Assembly (NCBI GenBank): GCA_003167215.1
Contig: PMTV01000025.1
Coordinates: 29,490-93,489 of the forward strand
Direction of reading: 5' to 3'
Source: Acidobacteriota bacterium
Lineage (GTDB): Bacteria; Acidobacteriota; Terriglobia; Acidiferrales; UBA7541
Length of the DNA: 64,000 nt
Shown here: piece after piece, positions 50,388 to 60,194 of the stretch
Layout: each line of letters opens with the position of its first letter
Position numbering within the stretch: the stretch's first letter is position 1
The notes under the pieces: model-generated
Database searches by the model: none
Told to the model about the DNA's origin: nothing
The model's input: the letters and a program-made list of their open reading frames with translations, nothing else
Program-made: the position numbers and the translations under genes

Positions 50388-51911
50388 ATGCTCAGAACTC
50401 GGGATCTGGAGGCTGTTATCCATCGACTCCGTCTTGTCTCCCGTCTGCTGCTCACGCTGTCTGCTTTTTTGGCATGCGGTGTCCTCTGCGCGCAGCAAAG
50501 TTCCAAAGAAAGCTCCGTCCCTCCGCATGCTCCTAATACAAAGTCGCCGTCCCTGAAAATTTGCCTGCGCCTTCTTGACGACTCTGCGTTCAGCGGTTTG
50601 GTGAATCTGCGCGTCGCAAGCGCTCAAGGCTCCGACGTCGCTGGAAAAGCCACCGATTCCGAAGGCGAGACCATCTTTTCCGACCTCGCTCCCGGAAGCT
50701 ATTCTGTCGAGGCAAACGCGCCCGGTTTCGTCTCCGTAAAGCAACTCCTCGAAATCAAGCCCGGACACGGCCTCGAGACCATGTTCTTGGTCATGAGGCC
50801 TGATTCTTCCGCGGATGCTCCTTCCGCACCACCCTTCGCTCCCGCGAACGAGAACGCGGCTTTCCCCGTCCCGCCCGGCGTTGATGAAGTCATCCCGGCC
50901 GTTTCACCCGGCGTGTCATGTGATCTCCCCGTAGTTTTACACGGTGTAGGCGAGCGCATGGCGCAACTCATCAGCAACCTCGAAAAATTCAGCGCCACGG
51001 AGCACGTCACGCACTTCAGTGTCGATAAGGCCGGCGTGCTTCGTGCTCGCGAGACTCGATCTTTTGAATACATCGTATTAGTTTCGCAGGACGCTTTCCG
51101 GGGATTTCAGTTGGACGAGTATCGCAACGGGAACACCAATCCCGCTCAATTTCCTGCAGGAATCGCCACCACGGGTTTGCCGATCATGGCCTCAATTTTT
51201 CACCCGCTGATGGTGTCCGACTTCAAGTACTCATGCGAAGGCCTTGGCCAGTGGAACGGACATCCTTCCTGGCAGGTACGTTTCGAGCAGCGCCCGGATC
51301 GTCCAAATCGGATTCGCGCCTATAACATTGCAGGCAATTACTATCCCGTTGCGCTAAAAGGCCGCGCGTGGATCGACGCCGGCACCTATCAGGTCTTGCG
51401 ATTGGAAACCGATTTGGTCCAGCCGGTCAAAGAGATGGAGTTGACGCATGAGCGTCTTTCCATCGAGTATGGCGAGGTCCAATTTCACTCTCACGATCTG
51501 CAGCTCTGGTTGCCTAAATCCGCCGAGCTTTACTGGGAACGCCACAACCACCGTTACTATCGCCGCCACGATTTCAGCGATTTCAAAATCTTCGCCGTCG
51601 ATACGGACCAGAAATATCAGCGCCCCAAGGAATCTTACAGTTTCACCAACACCTCCGACCGCGATATACGCGGTGTCCTGATTGTTAATCCCATTTCGAG
51701 TTCGAAACTTAGCCCGGTATCAATCACGTTTATAGTGCCTGCCGGAGGCAGCGTTTTTAAAACCATCGGCACCGGCAAGGATGTAAGCATTCCCGGCGAA
51801 CTCGTCGGCTCTGCCAAATATGTTTATAAAGGCAACGCCGACTCCGTCAAAGTGGACGCCTATCTCGCCACAGAAAGCACCCTCGAAGTCGTCCCCGATC
51901 CCTCACCCTAG
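50388..51911 (+). CDS. Exported protein with carboxypeptidase-regulatory-like domain
   Basis: A 507-residue protein with a signal-like N-terminus (LVSRLLLTLSAFLACGVLCA). Residues about 55-115 look like a CarboxypepD_reg beta-sandwich (VNLRVASAQGSDVAGKATDS, then LAPGSYSVEANAPGFVSVKQ). The long C-terminal region has no known family and includes VLRLETDLVQPVKEMELTHE and PKSAELYWERHNHRYYRRHD. It is likely periplasmic or surface-bound. An in-frame TTG at 50379 precedes the ATG, which is the better start. Confidence 0.7.
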   Translation: MLRTRDLEAVIHRLRLVSRLLLTLSAFLACGVLCAQQSSKESSVPPHAPNTKSPSLKICLRLLDDSAFSGLVNLRVASAQGSDVAGKATDSEGETIFSDLAPGSYSVEANAPGFVSVKQLLEIKPGHGLETMFLVMRPDSSADAPSAPPFAPANENAAFPVPPGVDEVIPAVSPGVSCDLPVVLHGVGERMAQLISNLEKFSATEHVTHFSVDKAGVLRARETRSFEYIVLVSQDAFRGFQLDEYRNGNTNPAQFPAGIATTGLPIMASIFHPLMVSDFKYSCEGLGQWNGHPSWQVRFEQRPDRPNRIRAYNIAGNYYPVALKGRAWIDAGTYQVLRLETDLVQPVKEMELTHERLSIEYGEVQFHSHDLQLWLPKSAELYWERHNHRYYRRHDFSDFKIFAVDTDQKYQRPKESYSFTNTSDRDIRGVLIVNPISSSKLSPVSITFIVPAGGSVFKTIGTGKDVSIPGELVGSAKYVYKGNADSVKVDAYLATESTLEVVPDPSP

Positions 51912-51954
51912 CGTTTAAGCTGTCATCCCGTCGCGCCGCCTCCCACAGGGAACC

Positions 51955-52986
51955 TTAATTCTTTGGCACGCTCGTTCGAGTGGACCAGCCCGTGCTCGCC
52001 ACGCGGTCCCAAAACATCCTGTTGGTAGGGACGTACTTCGCCATCTTTCCACTTGGCGCTGTCGGAAAGAACACCTGAAAGCGCCAATTCAGCACATCCG
52101 CGGCGTAGATTTTTCCGTCTTTCCCGATCGCTAGGAAGTGTCCCCACGCAAATTGCCCCGGCGCGTGCCCCGGTTCGCCCAGCGCGCCCAGAATTTTCCC
52201 GTTTTGATCCAGCTCCACAATCCGGTCGTAGCCTCCATCAATCATCCAAACGTGTTGATCCGCGGTGATGAAAAGTCCGTACGGATACCCGATGCCGGTC
52301 CATTCCTTCAAAAAGTTCCCGTCCGCATCGAAGATTTCAATCCGTTTGTTCTCGCGGTCGCCCACGTAAACATTCCCCTCGCGGTCCACTGCCACGCTGT
52401 GCGGCAAATTGAACTCGCCCGGTCCCGTCCCGTATGTCCCCCAGGCCTTCAGGAATTTCCCTTCGCGGTCGAACTTCACCACCCGCGAGTTTCCGTACCC
52501 GTCGGAAACGTAGATGTCCCCGTTCTTCGCGAAAGCCACATCCGTCGGCTGATTGAACAGCCAGTCCGATTCCGCCGCCACGTTCTTGCGTCCCAGCACC
52601 AGAAGAACGCGTCCCGCCGGGCTCAGCTTCAACACCACATGGCTGCCGTCATCCGTCGTCCACAGATTGTCCTCGCCATCGATTCGCAATCCGTGCGGAT
52701 GCGTGAATAGCCCTTCGCCAATGCTGCGCAAGTAGTTTCCCTGTTCGTCGTATTCGCTCAGCATTGGCGTGGCTCGCTGAAACAAAAAAATGTGCCCCTT
52801 CGAATTCAACGCCACTCCCGAAGCTTCCCCTATCGTCATTCCATCCGGCTGATGAAAAAAATCGGCCACCACGCGGTAGCCCAGTTCCGGTACGGGCTGA
52901 AATCCCGCCGCATTCGTTTCTTGTGCGCCTGCTCTTCCGCTCACGCACAGCATCGCCACAATTGCCAATCGAACTATGTTGTTCAT
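51955..52986 (-). CDS. Exported NHL-repeat beta-propeller protein
   Basis: A 343-residue protein with a signal peptide (IVRLAIVAMLCVSGRAGA) and six or so NHL-type blades. Examples are FNQPTDVAFAKNGDIYVSDG, FNLPHSVAVDREGNVYVGDR and WGHFLAIGKDGKIYAADVLN. The fold resembles the catalytic propeller of peptidyl-hydroxyglycine lyases, but the metal and active-site residues could not be verified. The ATG at 52986 is chosen because the signal starts there. The function is unknown. Confidence 0.85.
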   Translation of the reverse strand: MNNIVRLAIVAMLCVSGRAGAQETNAAGFQPVPELGYRVVADFFHQPDGMTIGEASGVALNSKGHIFLFQRATPMLSEYDEQGNYLRSIGEGLFTHPHGLRIDGEDNLWTTDDGSHVVLKLSPAGRVLLVLGRKNVAAESDWLFNQPTDVAFAKNGDIYVSDGYGNSRVVKFDREGKFLKAWGTYGTGPGEFNLPHSVAVDREGNVYVGDRENKRIEIFDADGNFLKEWTGIGYPYGLFITADQHVWMIDGGYDRIVELDQNGKILGALGEPGHAPGQFAWGHFLAIGKDGKIYAADVLNWRFQVFFPTAPSGKMAKYVPTNRMFWDRVASTGWSTRTSVPKN

Positions 52987-53113
52987 GAATCCTCGCGTCC
53001 GCAAATTCCCCCACTGCCCGCGGATTATAGCCATTTGGCGACATTCGCCTTCTGGAATTCTTCGCCTTGTCACCCCGGGCACTTTGGCTCTAGGCTACCG
53101 ATGAGGAAATGCT

Positions 53114-54325
53114 GTGAGCGATACCACGCCGGGAAAACAGCGGAGCCTTCGGGCAGTCGAATGGCTGAATTTTTTTCTCGCCGACGTTCAAACCGGCCTC
53201 GGACCTTTCCTGGCGGCCTATCTTGCTTCTAGCGGATGGAATCCGGATCGCGTCGGCTATGTTCTTACCTTCGGGGGGCTGGTATCGGTCGCCATGCAGA
53301 CCCCCGCGGGAGCGGCCATCGACGCAGTCCATCGCAAACGCAGCCTGCTTGCCGCCAGTCTGGGTGTCCTGGCAGCCGGAGCGTTTCTCCTCATGGGGCA
53401 TCTCAGTTCCATCAGGGTATATTCCGCGCAGTTCCTGATCGGTAGCTCAGGGCCTTTTCTCGGACCCACGGTCGCGGCAATCACGCTCGGGATTGTTGGC
53501 GCTGCCGCTTTTGACAGGCAGTTCGGCAAGAATCAAGCATTCAACTCCGCTGGCAACGTTTTCACCGCCTTACTGATCGCCTACGTCAGTTACAAATTTG
53601 GTTACCGCGCGATCTTCGTCATTGCCGCGTTGTTCGCCATTCCCGCAGCCGTCTCTCTCTTTCTTGTGGACCCCACACAAATCGACTACGCACGTGCTCG
53701 TGGATCTATCCGAAAAGGCCAGGCCAAGGCGGAGGGATTGTCTGCTCTCCTCAAGGACCGCATTCTTCTTTATTTTTTGGCGACCGCCTTCCTTTTTCAC
53801 GCGGCAAATGCCGCGATGCTGCCGGAATTGGGCGAGATGCTGTCGAAGGACAACCTCAAAGCCGCTGCCCCGTTCATGTCCGCGTGCATTATCGTCACAC
53901 AGCTCGTCATAGCCGTCAGTGCTGCTTGGATTGGAAAACGCGCTGCGGCCAAGGGACGAAAACCGCTCTTGCTCCTTGGCTTCGGCGTCCTTCCCATACG
54001 CGGCGTTCTCTACACCCTCACGCACGCCGTCGGAGCGCTCATCGCGATTCAGACGCTCGACGGTGTGGCGAACGCCATATTCGGCATCGTCTCGATCCTC
54101 GTTATCAAAGACAGGACTGAAGGGACTGGCCGCTTCAACGTTGCTGCTGGCTCGCTCGCGACCATGGTTGGCATCGGGGCTGCCTTAAGCACCACAATCG
54201 GTGGCCTGCTGATTCAGCATCTCGGGTACCGTGCCTCGTTCTTGGGCTTGGCTGGCATCGCCTTGCTCGCTTTTGCGTTGCTCTGGTTCGCGATCCCTGA
54301 AACTCTCTCCAAGACTAGCGCCTAG
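53114..54325 (+). CDS. MFS transporter
   Basis: A 403-residue, 12-helix major facilitator protein. The first helix begins WLNFFLADVQTGLGPFLAAY, and the loop between helices 2 and 3 reads GAAIDAVHRKRSL. The start is GTG with GAGG nine nt upstream. The loop after helix 6 is charged (DYARARGSIRKGQAKAEG). Substrate is unknown. An ArsB-like transporter gene follows after 20 bp on the same strand, suggesting cotranscription. Confidence 0.85.
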   Translation: MSDTTPGKQRSLRAVEWLNFFLADVQTGLGPFLAAYLASSGWNPDRVGYVLTFGGLVSVAMQTPAGAAIDAVHRKRSLLAASLGVLAAGAFLLMGHLSSIRVYSAQFLIGSSGPFLGPTVAAITLGIVGAAAFDRQFGKNQAFNSAGNVFTALLIAYVSYKFGYRAIFVIAALFAIPAAVSLFLVDPTQIDYARARGSIRKGQAKAEGLSALLKDRILLYFLATAFLFHAANAAMLPELGEMLSKDNLKAAAPFMSACIIVTQLVIAVSAAWIGKRAAAKGRKPLLLLGFGVLPIRGVLYTLTHAVGALIAIQTLDGVANAIFGIVSILVIKDRTEGTGRFNVAAGSLATMVGIGAALSTTIGGLLIQHLGYRASFLGLAGIALLAFALLWFAIPETLSKTSA

Positions 54326-54345
54326 TCGGGAACGAGTCATATTCA

Positions 54346-55602
54346 ATGCAGACTGTTTATGTTTCGACGGTCCTAATCTGGACGATTTCTCTCGTCGCCA
54401 TTCTGTGCATGCTCGTGCGTCCCAGACGAATTGCGGAGGCCTATTGGGCTTGTGGAGGTGGAATTCTCCTTGTCCTCACCCGCCTGCTTCCTGTTCGCCA
54501 GGCAGCTCATGCGGTGTTCGAAGGATTGAATGTCTGTCTCTTCCTGACGGGCATGATGATTCTCGCTGAATTAGCACGAGAAGAAAAAGTCTTCGACTGG
54601 GTAGCTGGCCTGGCTGCGCGGCACGCGAGAAACTCGCCCGCCCGGTTGTTTGTCTTGATCTATCTAGTGGGTACTCTGGTTACCGCCTTTCTTTCGAACG
54701 ACGCGACGGCAGTAGTTCTCACCCCCGCCGTCCTCGCCGTGGTCCGCAGGGCTAAGGTCGACCCCAAGCCGTACCTCTTGGCCTGCGCATTCATTGCGAA
54801 TTCGGCGAGTTTTGTTTTTCCGATCTCCAATCCTGCCAACCTTGTCATCTTTCAGCAGCGCATGCCGCCGCTTGGGACTTGGTTGCGCATTTTTCTTCTT
54901 CCTTCTGCCGCTTCCATTTTGCTCACGTTCCTGTGTTTGCGGTGGCATTCACGCAAGCAGTTTTCTGGAGAGATTCGAGGCGAACTCGAACGTGCATCGC
55001 TTTCAACGGAAGGAAAACTCGCTCTTGTCGGATTAGCCGCCGCGGCGGCAGCCCTCATCTCGTCCTCCGCCCTGGGCCTTTCGCTCGGTCCACCGACGTG
55101 CTGTGCTGCCTTAGTTGCGACGGCTGTCGTCGCCTGGCGGGATCGAAGCATTCCGCTGAAGATCGCGAAGGGCGTGTCTTGGTCCGTCCTGCCGCTCGTG
55201 GCTGGACTCTTTGTCATCGTGGAAGCATTGCAGGCTGCAGGGCTGTTGAATTTGGGACTCGCTGGACTGCGGGCGCTCCGAGAGATTCCTGTTTGGGCCG
55301 CCAAAGCAGCGGCCGCTTTTGCCGTAGCGCTACTTTCGAATGGAATGAACAACCTGCCTGTAGGTCTGATGAGCGGCGCCGCAATCCGGCACGCGCAGGA
55401 ATCAAGCGTCGTGGCCCACGCGATCCTGATCGGAGTCGACCTGGGTCCCAATCTCGCCGTCACGGGTTCGCTTGCAACTATTCTGTGGCTGATTGCTCTT
55501 CGGCGTGAAAGCGTCGAGATCACTGCCTGGGAATTCTTCAAAATCGGCATTATCGTCATGCCCGCAGCCCTGATCGCCAGTTTGCTAGTCTTACGGAAAT
55601 GA
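54346..55602 (+). CDS. ArsB/NhaD-like ion transporter
   Basis: A 418-residue, about 11-helix protein. LVTAFLSNDATAVVLTPAVL and ANSASFVFPISNPANLVIF are the twin conserved segments of the arsenite permease ArsB family in the ion transporter superfamily, and LLSNGMNNLPVGLMSGAAIR forms the second half-motif. Arsenite export is possible, but no arsR, arsC or arsA is nearby. The family also holds anion and Na/H transporters, so the substrate is open. It follows the MFS gene closely. Confidence 0.8.
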   Translation: MQTVYVSTVLIWTISLVAILCMLVRPRRIAEAYWACGGGILLVLTRLLPVRQAAHAVFEGLNVCLFLTGMMILAELAREEKVFDWVAGLAARHARNSPARLFVLIYLVGTLVTAFLSNDATAVVLTPAVLAVVRRAKVDPKPYLLACAFIANSASFVFPISNPANLVIFQQRMPPLGTWLRIFLLPSAASILLTFLCLRWHSRKQFSGEIRGELERASLSTEGKLALVGLAAAAAALISSSALGLSLGPPTCCAALVATAVVAWRDRSIPLKIAKGVSWSVLPLVAGLFVIVEALQAAGLLNLGLAGLRALREIPVWAAKAAAAFAVALLSNGMNNLPVGLMSGAAIRHAQESSVVAHAILIGVDLGPNLAVTGSLATILWLIALRRESVEITAWEFFKIGIIVMPAALIASLLVLRK

Positions 55603-56467
55603 CGGCTGCGGTTGGGCGCGAGGGCTTTGCTATTCATTTGAGGCGAATTCCCGCCCATGCCGACCATAGAGCCCAGGTTGACAGGAGGGTGGCCGACCCT
55701 TGGACCCCACACCTCACGTTAGCTTAAGGCACAGATGCAACATGTGTGTGACGCACCCCTTCCGGTTTTGATGGGGCTAATTCGCCGAAATTAACCGCAA
55801 AAATCGCAGTTTCCCATTTTGGGAATGACCCTTCTAACCACCACTCCCCAAACAACTTGCAAATTGCTCACACCAATCTGGATTTGCATCGTGTGTTAGC
55901 CTAGTAGTGGAGCTATGTGGAACACAGAAAAGTTCGACGCAGTAAGCAGTCAAGGGCAAGAGGCCGCCCGTCGTGCGTCCATTTTCTCGAATCCGACGGC
56001 TTACTCTGTGTTTGACGAGCCGTTTATTTTGAGCGATTTTGGCGCAGGGCCTCGGCCTTTTTGCTTCCGGCTCCGCAGGAAATGCGGCAAATTAAATCGC
56101 CAAACTCCTATTTATAGAAACCATTCTAAATCCCAGAAAACAAACAACCGCGATCTGCTCAAATCGCCAAAAAATCAGATTCTGCAGCACCATAACTTGC
56201 GCGCCTGCGGACTCATTTTGACTCTGAGACACCGACAGTCTTTGCCATTTCTAACCGGTTCTGCCCTGCAAACAGAAATCGCCGTAACTCACTCAAAACA
56301 AAGCATCGGCTCATTTCTAACCGGTTCTAGAATTGCACCTCTGTCATCCACGGACCGCGCATTGTCAGCCGCAAGCACGCTCACTTTTCTGTCCGACCGC
56401 CGCCCGATTCGCTATAATGTCCCCGGCCCAAACTTCTCCCGCGAGGCACGCAACCTAACCTAACGCC
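55603..56467 (+). other. Long intergenic region without a convincing gene
   Basis: About 865 bp between the ArsB-like gene and the E1 gene. It is less G+C-rich than the flanks. A frame at 55915-56463 stays open, but it has no coding character (no Shine-Dalgarno, low-complexity, no family). A 17-bp direct repeat with an AACCGGTT core lies at 56246 and 56312. Regulatory sites for the E1 gene or decayed DNA are both possible. Confidence 0.5.
56246..56328 (+). repeat. Pair of 17-bp direct repeats with AACCGGTT core
   Basis: CATTTCTAACCGGTTCT occurs at 56246-56262 and again at 56312-56328, starting 66 bp apart, which is near six helical turns. The palindromic core could be a regulator operator. 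No protein is known to bind it. Confidence 0.6.
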
Positions 56468-58627
56468 ATGCCCACGCAAACCAAATCAACGAAGAACTCC
56501 AAGTTCGACGCCTCGAAATACCAAGGCCTCGATCGCGACACATTAATCCGCATCTACCGCCTCATGTTTCTTTCGCGGCGCCTCGACGATCGCGAAATCC
56601 AGCTCAAGCGCCAAAATAAAATCTATTTCCAGATCAGTGGCGCAGGACACGAAGCCGCTCTCGTCGCTGCCGGTCTGGTTCTGAAGCCTGCCTACGACTG
56701 GTTTTTTCCGCACTATCGCGACCGCGCTCTCATGCTCGCGCTCGGCGTCACTCCCTACGACATGATGCTCCAAGGCGTCGGCGCGAAAGACGACCCCGCA
56801 TCCGGCGGCCGCCAGATGCCTTCGCACTGGGGCAATGAAAAGCTCAACGTGGTCTCGCGCTCGTCGCCCACCGGGATGCAATTCCTTCACGCCGTCGGCT
56901 CCGCCGAAGCTTCGCTGTACTATCAAAAATTTCCGAAGGCCTTCGACCAAGCTCGCAAAGCCCCGCTCGGTCAGACCGTCGAGTACAAGCCCGACGACGT
57001 CATGTACGTTTCCTCCGGCGAAGGCACCACCAGCGAAGGTGAATTCTACGAAGCGCTGAACACCGCCAGCGTCGAAAAGCTTCCTGTCCTGTTTCACATT
57101 GAAGACAACGGCTATGCCATTTCTGTCCCGGTGGAATGTCAAACCCCGGGCGGAAATATTTCCAAGCTCCTCGCGAATTATCCCGATATGCACATCGAGG
57201 AATGCGACGGCACCGACCCGCTGGAAAGTTACGCGGTCATGAAACGCGCCGCCGAGCATTGCCGCGCGCGCAAAGGTCCCGCGCTCGTTCACTCGCACGT
57301 GATTCGCCCTTACTCGCACTCCCTTTCCGACGACGAGAAACTCTACCGCTGCGAGACCGAGCGCGAAGACGAATCGCGCCGCGACCCGCTCCCGAAATTC
57401 GGCCTCTTCCTGGTGCGTGAAGGAATTATCGAGGAAAGCGAGCTGAACGCGCTGGAAGCGAGCGTCGAGCGCGAAATCAGCGAAGCCACCGACCGCGCTC
57501 TCGCCGCCGAATTGCCCTCCAAGGACTCGATCTATCAATGGGTTTATTCCCCGGAAGTAGACCCGCGCGGAAAAGAATTCGAAACCGAGCCCAAGCTCCA
57601 AGGCGAGCCCAAGACCATGGTCGAGATGGTCTCCGCCACCCTTCTCGACGAAATGCAAACCGACGAGCGCATCGTCGTCTTCGGCGAGGACGTGGCCGAT
57701 TGCAGCCGCGAGGACAGCCTGTCAATGGTGAAAGGGAAGGGCGGCGTATTCAAAGCCACCGCAGGGTTGCAGCGCAAGTTCGGCTCGAAGCGAGTCTTCA
57801 ATTCACCTCTCGCCGAAGCTAACATCGTCGGCCGCTCCGTCGGCATGGCTCTGCGCGGTCTGAAGCCCGTACCCGAAATTCAGTTCTTCGATTACATTTG
57901 GCCTGCTTACATGCAGATTCGCAACGAACTCGCCACCATGCGTTGGCGCTCGGCGGGACATTTCAAGGCTCCCATCGTCGTGCGCGTAGCAATCGGCGGT
58001 TACCTCACCGGCGGCTCGATTTACCATAGCCAAAGCGGCGAAGTCATCTTCACTCACGTGCCGGGCTTGCGCGTGGTGATGCCTTCCACCGCCCTCGATG
58101 TTTGCGGCCTCCTGCGCACCGCGATTCGATCCGATGATCCCGTTCTGTTTCTCGAGCACAAACATCTCTATCGCCAGCCATACAATCGTTCGGAGTATCC
58201 CGGCGCGGATTTCACCATCCCATTCGGCAAAGCACGTGTCGTGCGCGAAGGCACCGACGTCAGCATCATCACCTACGGCGCGGTGGTCCATCGAGCCGAA
58301 GTCGCCGCCGCGGAATTGTCTCGCGCCGGGATTTCCGTCGAGATACTCGACCTGCGCTCGCTCAGTCCCTACGATTGGGAAGCCATCGCTACAACCGTTC
58401 GCAAAACGAGCCGCGTTATCGTCGCTTACGAAGACACCTTGTCCTGGGGATACGGCGCGGAAATCGCCGCCCGTATCGCCGACGAGTTATTCGAAGACCT
58501 CGACGCTCCCATCCGCCGCGTCGCCGCCACCGACACCTTCTGTGCTTACCAGCCCAAACTCGAAGACGCAATCCTCCCCCAAACCGAAGACATCGTCCGC
58601 GCCGTCCGCGACCTGGCCGCCTTCTAA
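56468..58627 (+). CDS. Fused E1 alpha/beta 2-oxoacid dehydrogenase
   Basis: A 719-residue fusion of both E1 subunits, which decarboxylate a 2-oxoacid with thiamine diphosphate. The alpha part (about 1-350) has [15 protein letters not shown] and the cofactor region [20 protein letters not shown] to IEDNGYAIS. That region is GEG...DNG where many enzymes show GDG...NN, a variant seen in fused E1 enzymes. The beta part (about 380-719) has [35 protein letters not shown] and [11 protein letters not shown]. The substrate (branched-chain or pyruvate) is not settled, and no E2 or E3 gene is in the window. Confidence 0.93.
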   Translation: MPTQTKSTKNSKFDASKYQGLDRDTLIRIYRLMFLSRRLDDREIQLKRQNKIYFQISGAGHEAALVAAGLVLKPAYDWFFPHYRDRALMLALGVTPYDMMLQGVGAKDDPASGGRQMPSHWGNEKLNVVSRSSPTGMQFLHAVGSAEASLYYQKFPKAFDQARKAPLGQTVEYKPDDVMYVSSGEGTTSEGEFYEALNTASVEKLPVLFHIEDNGYAISVPVECQTPGGNISKLLANYPDMHIEECDGTDPLESYAVMKRAAEHCRARKGPALVHSHVIRPYSHSLSDDEKLYRCETEREDESRRDPLPKFGLFLVREGIIEESELNALEASVEREISEATDRALAAELPSKDSIYQWVYSPEVDPRGKEFETEPKLQGEPKTMVEMVSATLLDEMQTDERIVVFGEDVADCSREDSLSMVKGKGGVFKATAGLQRKFGSKRVFNSPLAEANIVGRSVGMALRGLKPVPEIQFFDYIWPAYMQIRNELATMRWRSAGHFKAPIVVRVAIGGYLTGGSIYHSQSGEVIFTHVPGLRVVMPSTALDVCGLLRTAIRSDDPVLFLEHKHLYRQPYNRSEYPGADFTIPFGKARVVREGTDVSIITYGAVVHRAEVAAAELSRAGISVEILDLRSLSPYDWEAIATTVRKTSRVIVAYEDTLSWGYGAEIAARIADELFEDLDAPIRRVAATDTFCAYQPKLEDAILPQTEDIVRAVRDLAAF

Positions 58628-58701
58628 TGCGATCTCACTCTGCGTCCGCTATGACAAATGGCAAGTCCGCAGCGAATTGGCCCGGGCCCGCCTTTCGTAG
58701 C

Positions 58702-58718
58702 GCCGGCGTCTCGCCGGC
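58702..58718 (+). repeat. GCCGGC hairpin element
   Basis: GCCGGC-GTCTC-GCCGGC is a perfect inverted repeat in the gap between the E1 and PspC genes. The phrase GTAGCGCCGGCGTCTCGCCG is typical of short intergenic hairpins found in many soil-bacterial genomes. Only one copy is seen here. Confidence 0.5.
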
Positions 58719-58874
58719 TCCTTTGATTTGCTCCAGCGTTCGACAAACAGTCGGGTTGGCACAACCGATGTCAGAGGTCGGTTTTGATCGTGAAACTTTT
58801 TACGTGTTAGGATCGTATCCCTATATAGGAACCCGTGCGAACTTGGCCGTTGTGTGTCGCGCAGGAGGCTGAAA

Positions 58875-59234
58875 ATGATTTGTAACCATTGCAAGAGGGA
58901 ACTCACCGAGCATTCGAATTTCTGCTACTACTGCGGAGCGCCCCAGCAGGCAGCCCCTTCCGGACCTCCGCCCGTCCAAAAGCGCCTGATGCGCTCCTCT
59001 GTGGATTCCAAAATCGCCGGCGTGTGCGGCGGCATCGCTGAATACATGGACGTGGACTCGACCGTCGTGCGCCTGGTTTGGGTCCTCGTTTCGTTTTTCT
59101 CCGGTATCATCCCGGGCCTGATCGCCTATCTCGTCGCCTGGCTCGTGATGCCACAAGCCCCCGTTCCCGTTCCGGCGACGGTAATCGTGACGCCTCCGCC
59201 GGCGACAGCCCCAAACTTCACCCAGCCCGCCTAG
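58875..59234 (+). CDS. PspC-domain protein with N-terminal zinc ribbon
   Basis: A 119-residue protein. The start has a zinc ribbon ([20 protein letters not shown]) with four Cys. The PspC domain (about 42-98) shows [20 protein letters not shown] and a membrane helix ([20 protein letters not shown]). The C-terminus is a Pro-rich tail. PspC-like proteins act in envelope stress responses, and the zinc-ribbon form is frequent in Acidobacteriota. AGGAGG precedes the ATG at a good distance. Confidence 0.88.
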   Translation: MICNHCKRELTEHSNFCYYCGAPQQAAPSGPPPVQKRLMRSSVDSKIAGVCGGIAEYMDVDSTVVRLVWVLVSFFSGIIPGLIAYLVAWLVMPQAPVPVPATVIVTPPPATAPNFTQPA

Positions 59235-59266
59235 GCTGGGCGAGCCGGCCGGCAGCTCGGAGGCGT

Positions 59267-59713
59267 TTAGTCCCGCTTGTCTCTGCCTTTTGCTTTCTTC
59301 GGAAAATTTCGCTGCTTCGCAAAGATGGCGTGATCGAGCGAAATCAGCCCGGCCCCAAGCGCAGCCAGCGCGAACGATCCCACCGCCATGGCCAGCGGAA
59401 ATTCGTAATTATGCACCGCCATTGGGTTCGCCAGGATTCCGTGCACCTTCACGAGTGCGACCGCCATCTCTCCCGCAAGCAGCAACCCGGTGATCCGCGT
59501 GAACAGCCCCACAATGAGTAAGATCCCGCCAAACAATTCCAGCACCCCGGAGATGTAAGCAAAGTAGGCAGGAAATCCCAGATGGGCGAAAGTTTCGGTC
59601 GTGTGCTGCAACTGGGAGAACAGTTTCGGGTACCCATGAGAGATGAATATGATCCCAAGCGCCACCCGCAACAGCAGCAAAGCGAGCGGCTTCAGTTTCT
59701 CAAGGCCTTCCAT
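59267..59713 (-). CDS. DoxX-family membrane protein
   Basis: A 148-residue, four-helix protein: PLALLLLRVALGIIFISHGY in helix 1, then LFSQLQHTTETFAHLGFPAY and LELFGGILLIVGLFTRITGL. It is a stand-alone DoxX, unrelated in position to the one in the bufferin operon, and its C-terminus is basic (KKAKGRDKRD). GGAGATT precedes the ATG at 59713, so the longer frame to 59734 is unlikely. Confidence 0.85.
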   Translation of the reverse strand: MEGLEKLKPLALLLLRVALGIIFISHGYPKLFSQLQHTTETFAHLGFPAYFAYISGVLELFGGILLIVGLFTRITGLLLAGEMAVALVKVHGILANPMAVHNYEFPLAMAVGSFALAALGAGLISLDHAIFAKQRNFPKKAKGRDKRD

Positions 59714-59966
59714 GTGCAATCTCCTGGCGTCCAATCACCGAGCCGCCGAATAGTCGGGCTCTTGGCGTCGAGCTGCGTCGCTGAACTCAAGCGCCCGCAT
59801 TGTATCAGAACGCCCGAATTGCCCTGAAGCCGCTGCGCATGGAAACCGCACATTCAACCGCAGCCGGAATGCGCATTGCCGTTGGTGTAAAATCATCAGT
59901 CGCTTCGGAAGTTGCGCGAAGACGAAGGAACGCTCGCGCAATATTGATAGGGATCTGGTGGGAGTG

Positions 59967-60194
59967 ATGTCGAAGACGCGAACAATCGGCGTGCTGACGG
60001 GTGGAGGAGAGTTGCACACGACTGGCGAGAGCCACCATCGCGTGATGGTGATCGACGTGATGGGCCGCGACGCCGGATGGATCGCGCTGCATCCGGGACC
60101 GGACGCGATTGGTTCCTGCAAGCTGGTGGATCCGGGGAGCGATTACGTGCGTGCAGCGCGCGCCGTGGGGATCACATTTGGAGACCGGGCGTGA
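59967..60194 (+). pseudogene. pfkA: Internally deleted 6-phosphofructokinase remnant
   Basis: A 75-residue open frame made of three separate pieces of a phosphofructokinase joined in frame. [11 protein letters not shown] is the N-terminal ATP loop, [20 protein letters not shown] is the substrate-binding middle, and [20 protein letters not shown] is the C-terminal end of the long PFK group. The segments between, each several hundred bases, are absent, so no active enzyme is possible. The frame is unbroken and its TGA overlaps the next gene's GTG (GTGA), which could preserve translational coupling. Assembly error is an alternative. Confidence 0.75.

Noticed and set aside
55915..56463. A 182-residue open frame before the E1 gene
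   Set aside because: No Shine-Dalgarno, no recognised domain, composition unlike the neighbours, and it runs through the direct repeats. It is treated as non-coding.
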